This document shows positions 40,892 to 48,209 of a stretch of DNA of 64,000 nt, piece after piece (the first letter of the stretch is position 1; each line of letters starts with the position of its first letter). Both the position numbers and the translations under genes were made by a program. This DNA comes from a virus, in IMG/VR virus record IMGVR_UViG_3300031999_001882, positions 62,001-126,000 of that record. One strand, given 5' to 3'. Below the pieces are notes generated by a model. The model saw only the letters and a program-made list of their open reading frames with translations, ran no database searches and was not told where the DNA came from.

Positions 40892-42574
40892 CTATTGGCA
40901 TTCATATTTCGGCGTTTCCGCCGTGTCAGATTTCCTATCTAAGCCCAGCGACTCCCGCCAATAGGCGATCTTCTGCGTTTCAGGCATCTCAGTTTTCGTG
41001 CGTTCGAGCAAGACTTGGGTCGCTTGTCCGCCCCGGTAGAGCCGGAGCAAATTGGTTTGTGCATCTGCCTTGAGAGTCAGGCCCGGTCCGATTTCGATGC
41101 CGATTTCTTCCGGCTTCGGCTGGATCACGGCATAGAGCGCCTTCAAATAGGCCCCTTGGCGCGTGTCGCCCTCAAGAGACTGCCGAACGGCCTTGTCCAA
41201 GAGAATGGTTGCCATGACCTGCGGACCATAGACCAGCTCCGGGGATACCATCGGCGGGCAGGCGGTTTCCGGCGGATTGGCGATCTCCTCCTGCATCCTC
41301 TGGACTTCCTGCTGGGCATCTTGGCGGTGCTCTTGGACAGCTTGGCTGACTTCGTTGATGATCGGAAGCTGGACTTGGGCCATCATCTCGGCCAACAGCA
41401 CGTCCACCTGCTTCATCACCTCTTGGGACACTAGCCCGTCGATCTTGTTCTTGATCGCGTCCTTGATCGTTTCGTCGATCTTGGTGGAAATGGGCTTGGT
41501 TTCTTCCTGAATCTGGTCCAAAAGCGGGGTTGGAGGCACTTCGCCCACCAGCGCATCGGCCTTTACCACCTTGGAAATGGGGGCGATATCCGCCGGGTTG
41601 AAGGAAGCCGGGCCACGGCGCTCTTTGCGGCGCTTTTCCACGAAATCCCCGCCCCCGGTCATGCTGGGGGCGGCATCCATGACCTTTTTGGGGTTGGCCG
41701 CGCCGCTATCCACGGCGGGGTTGCCCTGAAAGGTCGAAGGCGACTGAGCGTTGAGCGCGGACTTATCCAGCGCAGAGCGGAGCGCCACGCGCTCCTCTGG
41801 CGACAGATTGGACAGCGCCATGTCCAGCGTGCACTTCCCGTCCGGGCATCCGGCGGCCTTGGCCTTCCTGTTCTGGTACTGGACGGCATGGGTCAAAAGG
41901 TTCTTCTGGACCGAAGCAAACACTTCAAAGACGTGCGCCTCGATGTCGGCGGGCTGGGCCACGCCGGACAGCTCCGAGAAGGTCACTTTGCGGTTGATCT
42001 CATAGGCTTTGACCCCATCCGACTGCGTGCGGCCCTTGCAGTAGGTGGGCGACATAGGGTTCATATGGGCGCACAGCTCATGCTGGTTGCGGGCGATGTT
42101 GCGGCAGATCGAGCACTCCGCTTCTTCCACGACGCATCCCATCGACACGCTGTTGAGGATTCCGGCTTCGATCTGGCGGGCGATGTCTTGATAAGCTTTC
42201 CGGTCTACAGCGACAAGACACTCAATGTATTTGCCTTCGGGATACCACACCGAGTCCAAGATGATGCCCTTGGCCTTCTCGATGGAGTCCGAGTCATGCT
42301 CGATGTAGAAACCCTTGCCCACGAAGGACTTATAGGAAGCCTCAAGCTCTTTGTCCTCAAAGAAATCCCCGTTGCCATTGGCGATGTTGGCCGTGATCGA
42401 GCGAGCGCGGAAATAAACAAAATTATCGGGGTCATAGTCGAAGGCTTCCGCCGGGAGGAAATCGCTCTTTTTAAGGAGCGTGGATTTCTTCACGACTTCC
42501 TGCCATGTCCATGTCTTGTTGTCGTTCTGCTTTAAGATGTCCGAAATCTCGATGGTCGCTTTTCTGTAAAACAT
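40892..42574 (-). CDS. prohead protease with long C-terminal scaffold-like extension
   Basis: 560 residues from the ATG in a TGATG junction (a TTG codon just ahead is less likely). Residues ~1-150 show the prohead serine-protease pattern: 'VGKGFYIEHDSDSIEKAKGI' (H93) and 'EAGILNSVSMGCVVEEAECS' (S142/S144 before Met-Gly), as in T4 gp21-like and herpes assemblin folds. A Cys/His cluster follows ('CSICRNIARNQHELCAHMNP', then 'YCKG'), probably zinc-binding. The rest, from ~250, is Glu/Lys/Gln-rich coiled-coil ('EVSQAVQEHRQDAQQEVQRM'). It may cut scaffold, capsid N-terminus and internal proteins at capsid maturation. Confidence 0.75.
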   Translation of the reverse strand: MFYRKATIEISDILKQNDNKTWTWQEVVKKSTLLKKSDFLPAEAFDYDPDNFVYFRARSITANIANGNGDFFEDKELEASYKSFVGKGFYIEHDSDSIEKAKGIILDSVWYPEGKYIECLVAVDRKAYQDIARQIEAGILNSVSMGCVVEEAECSICRNIARNQHELCAHMNPMSPTYCKGRTQSDGVKAYEINRKVTFSELSGVAQPADIEAHVFEVFASVQKNLLTHAVQYQNRKAKAAGCPDGKCTLDMALSNLSPEERVALRSALDKSALNAQSPSTFQGNPAVDSGAANPKKVMDAAPSMTGGGDFVEKRRKERRGPASFNPADIAPISKVVKADALVGEVPPTPLLDQIQEETKPISTKIDETIKDAIKNKIDGLVSQEVMKQVDVLLAEMMAQVQLPIINEVSQAVQEHRQDAQQEVQRMQEEIANPPETACPPMVSPELVYGPQVMATILLDKAVRQSLEGDTRQGAYLKALYAVIQPKPEEIGIEIGPGLTLKADAQTNLLRLYRGGQATQVLLERTKTEMPETQKIAYWRESLGLDRKSDTAETPKYECQ

Positions 42575-42822
42575 CAATGCCCCCCGTTTTTAGCGGCCAG
42601 CCGTTTGGCTTTCTGGCTGTCCCACGCATACTCACGACCGCATTCGCACCGCATCTCGCTCTTGCCGCCAATGAGTAAAAATCCGTTTGTCGCTTCCAGC
42701 ACGCCATGAGAGTATCGGCCCAACGACCTGCCGCACGGACAATTCACCACGGTCGCGTCATCCACCACAAAGGCCCCTTTGTGGGTGATGGGTTCCGGCG
42801 ATCCTTGGCGCTGAAAGCTCAT
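42574..42822 (-). CDS. small zinc-ribbon protein in the head operon
   Basis: 82 residues starting at the ATG that overlaps the upstream TGA as ATGA; a start 63 bases earlier is in frame but has no such support. Two Cys pairs 'NCPCGRSLGRYSHGVLEA' and 'EMRCECGREYAWD' form a simple ribbon of the rubredoxin/Com type, which in phage Mu binds mRNA. It sits between the portal-side small genes and the protease. Function unknown; a translation regulator or assembly factor is possible. Confidence 0.6.
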   Translation of the reverse strand: MSFQRQGSPEPITHKGAFVVDDATVVNCPCGRSLGRYSHGVLEATNGFLLIGGKSEMRCECGREYAWDSQKAKRLAAKNGGH

Positions 42823-43202
42823 TTCTTTGTAAGCCTCTCCAAAAATCCTTCGGTCACTTGGCGCTCCGCCTCTTGCCACGCCCAATAAGTCGCCAAAGCT
42901 ACTCGCTCCTGCTCTTTACTCGTCCGCTTCATTGCCCGCCGCACCAGCCGACTCAGCTCAAGCGTCGGCACTTTGAAAGCATCTTTGCCAGCCCGCACCT
43001 TGGCGAGTCCGTGGTCTGGCCGATCATCGCCGAACATCGCATCAATCGAGTGATGCAGAAACAGGCTGATCGCTGGGAGAAAAGCGCGGGGTACGCGAAT
43101 TTGCACGCTGTCCCTTAGCACTTCTTTGGCTAAGAGCCGCGCTCTCTCGATGGGCTTCTTCGTCGATTTCGCGGAGGACTCTCTGTTGTTCTTGCTGGAC
43201 AT
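42819..43202 (-). CDS. unknown basic protein overlapping the upstream gene
   Basis: In this frame the chain from ATG 43200-43202 (127 residues) is 'MSSKNNRESSAKSTKKPIER', then 'VQIRVPRAFLPAISLFLHHS' and 'LVRRAMKRTSKEQERVALAT'. Starts at GTG 43106 (AAGGGA upstream) or ATG 43037 are also possible. It overlaps 43042-43383 in another frame by up to 161 bases. The part downstream of 43106 reads like a real globular protein, and it ends in the ATGA junction with the zinc-ribbon gene, which supports translation of at least that part. Confidence 0.5.
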   Translation of the reverse strand: MSSKNNRESSAKSTKKPIERARLLAKEVLRDSVQIRVPRAFLPAISLFLHHSIDAMFGDDRPDHGLAKVRAGKDAFKVPTLELSRLVRRAMKRTSKEQERVALATYWAWQEAERQVTEGFLERLTKK

Positions 43203-43383
43203 ACCGAGCGATGTTCTCCCCGAAGCGTGCGATCCCATTGGACACTTCCCCAATCTCCCGATACAGCAATCCCATTTCTCGGTCATTAAGAACCCTCTTT
43301 AACTGCGCCAGCGCCCGATCCACCTGCGCCAGATAGTGCCCTGCGTCATTTTCAAATCCGTTTAACGATTCGAGATCGCTCAT
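43042..43383 (-). CDS. small coiled-coil protein after the portal gene
   Basis: 113 residues, starting five bases after the portal stop. The first ~75 residues ('LAQVDRALAQLKRVLNDREM', 'NGIARFGENIARYVQQEQQR', 'VLREIDEEAHRESAAL') are clearly helical. The remainder is Ser/Arg/Pro-rich and looks unstructured; that portion overlaps the next gene in another frame. It may be a portal- or scaffold-associated factor. No family is recognised. Confidence 0.5.
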   Translation of the reverse strand: MSDLESLNGFENDAGHYLAQVDRALAQLKRVLNDREMGLLYREIGEVSNGIARFGENIARYVQQEQQRVLREIDEEAHRESAALSQRSAKGQRANSRTPRFSPSDQPVSASLD

Positions 43384-43388
43384 TCAAG

Positions 43389-45269
43389 CTATACCGCCGG
43401 GCCTTCCGCGCCCGGAGTCACAGGTAACTTCTCTTTTTCTTCCGGTGCGCCAGCGCCCGGCTTGGCTTCTTCGGGCTTACCCGGAGGCGGCCCAAGGCTC
43501 GGACCCTTCATCGGTCCGCCGCCTGCGGGCGCTTTGGTATCCATCAAATCTTTGAGTGGCTTGGGGCGCGAAGGCTTTTCCTCGACAGGCTTGGAATCTT
43601 CCGATGCCTTTTCCTTCATGGCGATGTCTTTCAAGATGTCCTTCATCTTGTCGCCGCGCAGGAAGCGGTCGCGCAACTCTTTGTTCTGCTCATCCGTGAG
43701 ATACGCCTTCTTGAGTTCCTGCCAATCAGGATCGAGGTAAGTGGCTTCCTCTGTCTCGAACTGCTTGGTGACGATCTTAGATGACAGCCCAAAGACATCG
43801 TTGATGATCTCCTGCGGAATGCGGCCATCGGTTCGCATTCGGAGCAACATCTCCTGCTCCTGCGTGTTGTTGAGCAAATTGAGCTTCTGCCAAATGAAGG
43901 TCGGCAGATAATAGCGGTCGTCCGGCACATTCTCTTTGAAGTTGTTGCGAACCTTGTGGTCGATCTCGGCCTTGGTTCGGCGGATGAGCTTCTGCTCACG
44001 GGCGATGGGCAGGAAAATCTTGTATTTGAAAATCTTTTCGATCTCGGCCCGCTCGGTGATATAGCGATGGAACAGCATTTTGAGGTTGACCGTCTGCCCG
44101 GCGTAGCTCGGCGCTTCGCCGCCCAACAGCGCTTCGTTGGCGAACAGCCCGGTCATAATGCGCTTGCCCACCCAATCGAACCACGGAATGAGGTTTTCAA
44201 TCTTGTCCTTGGTCCCGACATAATCCACCTGCACGCCAAAGTGGTAGATGATGTTGTAGTCCGGGTCATTCGCCGCGCTGACCAAAAGCTGTTTGAACTT
44301 GTCAAAATGCTTCTTCGACGGAATCCAGCCCTTCGCCTCGGAACCGAGCTTGAAAATCTTGATCGGGAACATATGCCGATCTACGAAGGTGTATTGGAGA
44401 TACCGAAGCTTGTCCTCGAACAGCAAATCCTTGAGCACACGCTTGACCAAGGACAGGCCGCGCAGGGTGTATTTCGATGTCCGGTTAGCGAAGTGGATCA
44501 CCCGGTTGGCATCGAGCATATAGGGTTTCCCCCGACCCACAGACTCCACGAAATGCTTAGGCATCAGGCCCACGATGGCCCGGTCCACCGGGTCATTGGA
44601 GCCGACGACTTTCTGCAACTCAGGATCGGGCAGGAGGAAATAGGCGGCGGAGTTCGAGACATAGGTGCGCTTGATGTCGATGTATTCCGGTGGATACTGG
44701 TTCCACTCGGACCATTCGAGATTGTTCTTGTCCCACATCCCATACCACATCGACTCGCCCAAAAGATGCTTGTCACGGAGCATCCAGACCGCCATTTGCA
44801 GGAGGTCCAGCTTTTCCTTGATATAGTTGAACTTGGATTTTACGGATGGCTCATCGACATGAAGCTCGAAGTCGGAGAGCGGAAAGGTCGAATGGATGTC
44901 AATGATCGAGCCGACGTAAGGCTGAAATTTGTAGTAGTGACGTAGCCGCTTATTGACCTCTTTGAGATTGTCCTCTGGGAACAGGAGGAGAACGGTATCC
45001 CAAAGCGGATCAACATAGAGAAGCGGAGTGCGTACTGTGTCTTGGGTGGAGGAGGACTGAAACAACTGCTGAAAGTCAGCTTGGCGCTTAAAGCCTTTTC
45101 CGTCACCCAACTGGCCGCCGCGCCGTGTGCCTGTGCCATCGGCTTGCGCGATCTCCGCCAGAGCTTCGCCCGCCGACTCCAACAGCTCGGACTGCTGGGC
45201 AGAGCGATGGAAGGCCCCGGAGAAGCCTACTGGCTCGAATGATTCGTCTGGATTACTATTTTTCGCCAT
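43389..45269 (-). CDS. portal protein
   Basis: 626 residues. It has the portal pattern: an N-terminal disordered part, 'LWDTVLLLFPEDNLKEVNKR', the clip/stem region with 'YYKFQPYVGSIIDIHSTFPL', 'DKHLLGESMWYGMWDKNNLE', 'NRVIHFANRTSKYTLRGLSL', 'GWIPSKKHFDKFKQLLVSAA' and 'GGEAPSYAGQTVNLKMLFHR', and a Pro/Gly/Lys-rich C-terminus ('GGPMKGPSLGPPPGKPEEAK'). The portal forms the dodecameric DNA-entry ring. The long disordered tail (from about 545) is unusual. Its position ahead of the protease and capsid genes is standard. No terminase is visible upstream in the window. Confidence 0.85.
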   Translation of the reverse strand: MAKNSNPDESFEPVGFSGAFHRSAQQSELLESAGEALAEIAQADGTGTRRGGQLGDGKGFKRQADFQQLFQSSSTQDTVRTPLLYVDPLWDTVLLLFPEDNLKEVNKRLRHYYKFQPYVGSIIDIHSTFPLSDFELHVDEPSVKSKFNYIKEKLDLLQMAVWMLRDKHLLGESMWYGMWDKNNLEWSEWNQYPPEYIDIKRTYVSNSAAYFLLPDPELQKVVGSNDPVDRAIVGLMPKHFVESVGRGKPYMLDANRVIHFANRTSKYTLRGLSLVKRVLKDLLFEDKLRYLQYTFVDRHMFPIKIFKLGSEAKGWIPSKKHFDKFKQLLVSAANDPDYNIIYHFGVQVDYVGTKDKIENLIPWFDWVGKRIMTGLFANEALLGGEAPSYAGQTVNLKMLFHRYITERAEIEKIFKYKIFLPIAREQKLIRRTKAEIDHKVRNNFKENVPDDRYYLPTFIWQKLNLLNNTQEQEMLLRMRTDGRIPQEIINDVFGLSSKIVTKQFETEEATYLDPDWQELKKAYLTDEQNKELRDRFLRGDKMKDILKDIAMKEKASEDSKPVEEKPSRPKPLKDLMDTKAPAGGGPMKGPSLGPPPGKPEEAKPGAGAPEEKEKLPVTPGAEGPAV

Positions 45270-45642
45270 TACTGAACACGCCAGCCTTTTGTAATCGTTC
45301 GACTTCCTGCGCCTTGCTCGTCAGACCCGTCATCAAAAGAACCGTGATCTTCCGGCCTGCGTCCGCCTGCTCATTCCATAAGACTCGCAACTGCTCCTTG
45401 CGCTCATCTTGGAACAGGTCAGTCATATACTCGTAAGGGACCGCGACCTGACTCCGCAATCCCGACTTGGCGAAGGCCACGAACACGAATTGAGTCTTGG
45501 GCACATCGTCAAAGAGTCTGAGCGCCCATCCGCCATCTACCAGCTTCATCAAATCCTGCAACTGGTTCACGATTTCCGGCAACGGCAACCTCGGTAAGTT
45601 AATGACATCCACTCGATAACGCTCCCGCCCGCCCTGTATCAT
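45256..45642 (-). CDS. unknown protein preceding the portal gene
   Basis: 128 residues from ATG 45640-45642; in-frame alternatives are ATG 45678 (overlapping the previous gene by 29 bases) and GTG 45612 with a GGGAG upstream. The chain 'EIVNQLQDLMKLVDGGWALR' and 'VPKTQFVFVAFAKSGLRSQV' is a compact alpha/beta protein, with a helical 'LRVLWNEQADAGRKITVLLM'. It overlaps the portal start by 14 bases, implying coupled translation. No family is recognised. Confidence 0.55.
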   Translation of the reverse strand: MIQGGRERYRVDVINLPRLPLPEIVNQLQDLMKLVDGGWALRLFDDVPKTQFVFVAFAKSGLRSQVAVPYEYMTDLFQDERKEQLRVLWNEQADAGRKITVLLMTGLTSKAQEVERLQKAGVFSNGEK

Positions 45643-45649
45643 GGCGGCA

Positions 45650-46120
45650 TCAGTTGAACAGAATTTCAAACCCGCCATACGGCCCGCCGCGCCATTTCCC
45701 GGCCTGCCAGTCTCTTGCGCTCCACATCCCGATGGCGGTGTATTTCAGGAGGCCGCTTGTAATGACCCCGGACTGCGCCAAGGTCTTAAAGAAGTCCACC
45801 CGATCCACCAGCAATTCCCCGGCATAAAGTCGAAGCCCGCCCATCGCCAATGCTCCGCTTGAATCACCCGTGATAGGCTTGACCGCGCCAAGGTCCGCCG
45901 AGATGTAGTATTTCTTGTAGAGGGTCGTTACGCCGCCCGCGAGCCATTGCCCTTGAGCGATGTCGTAGAACGATCCGGGTGTCAAGTTGTCGAGAACGTG
46001 ATAAGTGTCGGCGATTCGGGCCACCCCGGTCGGAGTCGATGTGCTGAGCACCACCGGATCAGCCTGCGCCACACTACACAGCCCAGCCACCAAAGCCACG
46101 ACGATCATTTTCATTTTCAT
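45650..46120 (-). CDS. secreted/periplasmic protein with Sec signal peptide
   Basis: 156 residues with a strong SD (AAGGAGG). The first ~20, 'MKMKMIVVALVAGLCSVAQA', form a classic signal peptide with an A-x-A cleavage site before DPVVLSTST. The mature part ends with Tyr/Trp/Gly-rich strands ('LLKYTAIGMWSARDWQAGKW', 'GPYGGFEILFN') that resemble an outer-membrane barrel end with terminal aromatic (F, N). Phage-coded exported proteins often block superinfection or alter the cell surface. Its place beside the head genes is odd. Export is likely; the role is a guess. Confidence 0.65.
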   Translation of the reverse strand: MKMKMIVVALVAGLCSVAQADPVVLSTSTPTGVARIADTYHVLDNLTPGSFYDIAQGQWLAGGVTTLYKKYYISADLGAVKPITGDSSGALAMGGLRLYAGELLVDRVDFFKTLAQSGVITSGLLKYTAIGMWSARDWQAGKWRGGPYGGFEILFN

Positions 46121-46132
46121 GTTCGGGCCTCC

Positions 46133-46444
46133 TTAGCTCGCCATCTCTACACAGCCCTTATCCTTGCGGAAGTAGAACTGTGTGTTGCACGGAAACGTCT
46201 TGATGCCTTGTCCACGGCGCGGATCGAAAATCGTTCTCACCGCATGAGAAATCGACTTTTTACCATACACCTGCTCCGCGCTCATCTGAATGTCTGCGTA
46301 GCACTTCGGGCACGAAATGATGGCTTCCGGCCCGAATGAACCGTCTGTTTTTGTCATCCACGCCCATGTCCCAGACGGCATCGAGTCTTTGCGCCACCCT
46401 GCGAGGCCGATTGGCGCTCGCTGGATAGGAAAGACGGTCGGCAT
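46133..46444 (-). CDS. unknown small protein with Cys pair
   Basis: 103 residues. It begins 'MPTVFPIQRAPIGLAGWRKD'; the middle has 'IISCPKCYADIQMSAEQVYG', a single C-x2-C, with single Cys in 'FPCNTQF' and 'KGCVEM', so a zinc site is possible. No strong SD precedes the ATG, which directly follows the TAG of the upstream gene. Function unknown. Confidence 0.45.
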   Translation of the reverse strand: MPTVFPIQRAPIGLAGWRKDSMPSGTWAWMTKTDGSFGPEAIISCPKCYADIQMSAEQVYGKKSISHAVRTIFDPRRGQGIKTFPCNTQFYFRKDKGCVEMAS

Positions 46445-46795
46445 CTAGCGGAAATTGCCGCTTGCGCCGCTATTTTCGGTGGCCGGAGCCGCCGTATTGC
46501 CCAAATCGCCCGGAACTTTGGACGCGCCCGGATTGGTCGCATCCAGCAAGGACGGACCCCAAGAGTTCATTCCGCCATAAGCCGGAACCTGAACGCTCTT
46601 AGTCTGGTGCGTGATAACGCCCACGCCTGTGGGTTCGCCAATGACAGCACTCTCATTGAGCGTGTCGCGGGAAACCGCAACAGTCTTGACGGGAGCATCT
46701 GCCGCCAAAGGGATACCATTGCCTGCGCCCGGATATGACTGTTTGGGCGCGGGCGCTCCTGCCACCAATCCACCTGTGAAATCTAAATTAGCCAT
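46445..46795 (-). CDS. unknown Gly/Ala/Pro-rich protein
   Basis: 116 residues with a good SD (AAAGGAGG). It is low in hydrophobic core residues: 'GLVAGAPAPKQSYPGAGNGI', 'ATNPGASKVPGDLGNTAAPA'. The phrase 'TLNESAVIGEPTGVGVITHQ' resembles 'MLSESAVIGQLPPLPPITTV' in 47895-48209 and 'TLRDTTAIGQLPPYPAITVT' in 47480-47800, so the three may share a short structural motif. Probably a small virion or accessory protein. Confidence 0.5.
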   Translation of the reverse strand: MANLDFTGGLVAGAPAPKQSYPGAGNGIPLAADAPVKTVAVSRDTLNESAVIGEPTGVGVITHQTKSVQVPAYGGMNSWGPSLLDATNPGASKVPGDLGNTAAPATENSGASGNFR

Positions 46796-46818
46796 TGAAT
46801 CCTCCTTTGATAGTTCTG

Positions 46819-47010
46819 TTACGACGCTGACTGTGCCGGGGTTTCCGGCGCGGCTGGCGCTTCTGCCGGAGCCACTTCGGGCGCTGTCTCCGCTACTGGC
46901 GCTTCAACCGGGGCTGGCGCTTCGGGCGCTGTCTCCGGCACAACGGTCGGTTCGGCTGTCGGCGCTTCTGGTTTCACTTCTGGTTCGGGTACTGGCGTTT
47001 CATCGTTCAT
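46819..47010 (-). CDS. low-complexity Pro/Glu/Ala-rich peptide
   Basis: 63 residues with a strong SD (AGGAGG). The sequence is almost entirely Pro, Glu, Ala, Val and Thr ('PEPEVKPEAPTAEPTVVPET', 'APEVAPAEAPAAPETPAQSA'), so it cannot fold on its own and is strongly acidic. Such PEA-rich chains can serve as linkers or bristles. It is the first gene after the terminator at 47039-47100, with no obvious promoter, so its expression may depend on read-through. Confidence 0.5.
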   Translation of the reverse strand: MNDETPVPEPEVKPEAPTAEPTVVPETAPEAPAPVEAPVAETAPEVAPAEAPAAPETPAQSAS

Positions 47011-47038
47011 GGTAGCCTCCTAAAAACAGTCACCCAAC

Positions 47039-47100
47039 AAAAAGGGGGCTGGCTCAGACCAACGACAACAAAATTCGTTATCGGTCTGGAACCAGCCCCC
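47039..47100 (-). terminator. Rho-independent terminator (minus strand)
   Basis: GGGGGCTGG pairs with CCAGCCCCC, extended by CAGACC/GGTCTG and an inner AACGA/TCGTT stem. On the minus strand the outer stem is followed at once by a run of five T (47043-47039). This is the clearest terminator in the window. It separates the small-gene/exported group (47190 and upstream) from the structural genes downstream (46819 and on). The inner part may be an independent hairpin. Confidence 0.85.
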
Positions 47101-47189
47101 AAAGGCTGTTGGGCTATGCTACGGCCAAGGTTTTGGGCCTTGTGCGCGGGGATCAGCCGCTACCGCAAAAACGACATGAAAAAGATCGG

Positions 47190-47483
47190 TTACTGTTGTT
47201 CTTCGGGCTTTACTACTGGCTTGTCCGAAGGAACTCTCATCAAGATGACTTTATCATCTATACGCAGGTCCGTAAATGGAACCTCGGCCTTGCCTCGAAC
47301 ACACATCACGTCTTTGTCCACAGGAAACGTGAACAAGTCGCCGTCCTTATTCTGAATCGTGACGATTGACTTCTTGAAGTCGAGGGCTTTGACTTCGCCC
47401 CTGAATCTTGTCCATTGAATTTCGGTGGCCTGAGAAAGCGCCGGGATCGACACCATCAGCAAAAGAGCCGCTAAGCGCTTCAT
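47190..47483 (-). CDS. small exported protein, OB/SH3-like
   Basis: 97 residues whose ATG overlaps the upstream TGA (ATGA). A signal peptide 'MKRLAALLLMVSIPALSQA' precedes TEIQW. The mature ~78 residues form a beta sequence: 'FRGEVKALDFKKSIVTIQNK', 'DGDLFTFPVDKDVMCVRGKA', 'VPFTDLRIDDKVILMRVPSD', suggesting a small barrel of the periplasmic OB/SH3 kind. It lies directly before the strong terminator. The role is unknown; an envelope-located phage factor is likely. Confidence 0.65.
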   Translation of the reverse strand: MKRLAALLLMVSIPALSQATEIQWTRFRGEVKALDFKKSIVTIQNKDGDLFTFPVDKDVMCVRGKAEVPFTDLRIDDKVILMRVPSDKPVVKPEEQQ

Positions 47484-47800
47484 GCGTCTTTCACCACGGC
47501 AAGCGTTTTCTCGGCTTCAACCGGAATCTGGCTCAGGCCCTTCACGTTGTTCACGCCGCCGCGAGTCTGTTCGACAGCAATGCTTTCAGGCGTGACGGTG
47601 ATGGCTGGGTAAGGCGGAAGCTGGCCGATGGCGGTGGTATCGCGGAGCGTGTTGACGGTCTGAACTAAAATCCTGCTTTCGAGTTTCGGGGCTACGCTTC
47701 TCGGCGTAGCGGCTAAATTCTCATACGAAGGAGTGAATAAAATATCCAGCTTCGGCGCGTCTAAGGGTGCGGCTCTCTGTCCATCTAGGAAATATCCCAT
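47480..47800 (-). CDS. unknown protein, paralogue of 47895-48209
   Basis: 106 residues from an ATG with GGGAGGG five bases upstream (an in-frame start 24 bases earlier lacks an SD). The part 'RILVQTVNTLRDTTAIGQLP' and 'PYPAITVTPESIAVEQTRGG' then 'VNNVKGLSQI' lines up with 'MQEVTMLSESAVIGQLPPLP', 'PITTVIRDSLIQTIRAGVND' in the neighbour. The N-terminus differs. It is probably a product of tandem duplication. No function is recognised. Confidence 0.55.
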   Translation of the reverse strand: MGYFLDGQRAAPLDAPKLDILFTPSYENLAATPRSVAPKLESRILVQTVNTLRDTTAIGQLPPYPAITVTPESIAVEQTRGGVNNVKGLSQIPVEAEKTLAVVKDA

Positions 47801-47828
47801 CTTAACCCTCCCTATGTATAGCAAATCG

Positions 47829-47859
47829 GGGATTGTCGCTCATCGAAAACGACAATCCC
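47829..47859 (-). other. perfect 10-bp hairpin between paralogues (may contain a 27-codon frame)
   Basis: GGGATTGTCG and CGACAATCCC pair with an 11-base loop, midway between 47895-48209 and 47480-47800. On the minus strand no T-run follows. A frame of 27 codons starts at ATG 47893-47895 (TGATG with the upstream stop) and ends at 47812: MRNLSLNACTPLGIVVFDER then QSPICYT. The hairpin might mask or modulate the SD of the next gene, or act as a weak terminator. Significance is uncertain. Confidence 0.4.
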
Positions 47860-47894
47860 AAGTGGCGTGCAGGCGTTGAGGCTTAAATTTCTCA

Positions 47895-48209
47895 TCAGGT
47901 TCCTGCGTGTCTATAGACGAGCGACGCACTCACATCATTAACCCCGGCGCGGATCGTCTGGATCAAACTGTCTCGGATCACGGTCGTGATTGGCGGAAGC
48001 GGCGGGAGCTGTCCAATCACCGCCGACTCGCTCAGCATCGTCACTTCCTGCATCACGCTTCCCAAGCTGATACTGTTCTCCGTGTACGGTTGTGTGAACT
48101 GCAACTGCGTCGCTTCCGTGATATGGAGAAACGAAATGTCTGAAATCGGTATCGGCTGAGACTCTTTGGGGGCGGCCCCACCTCCAAAATTTATAAGGTC
48201 ATCAGCCAC
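47895..48209 (-). CDS. unknown protein, paralogue of 47480-47800
   Basis: 104 residues, 'MADDLINFGGGAAPKESQPI', then 'ISFLHITEATQLQFTQPYTE', 'NSISLGSVMQEVTMLSESAV', and 'IRAGVNDVSASLVYRHAGT'. The last ~50 residues match the neighbour. Its start is 8 bases inside the homing endonuclease end, so the endonuclease lies between it and the coupled mini-gene chain upstream. Function unknown. Confidence 0.55.
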   Translation of the reverse strand: MADDLINFGGGAAPKESQPIPISDISFLHITEATQLQFTQPYTENSISLGSVMQEVTMLSESAVIGQLPPLPPITTVIRDSLIQTIRAGVNDVSASLVYRHAGT

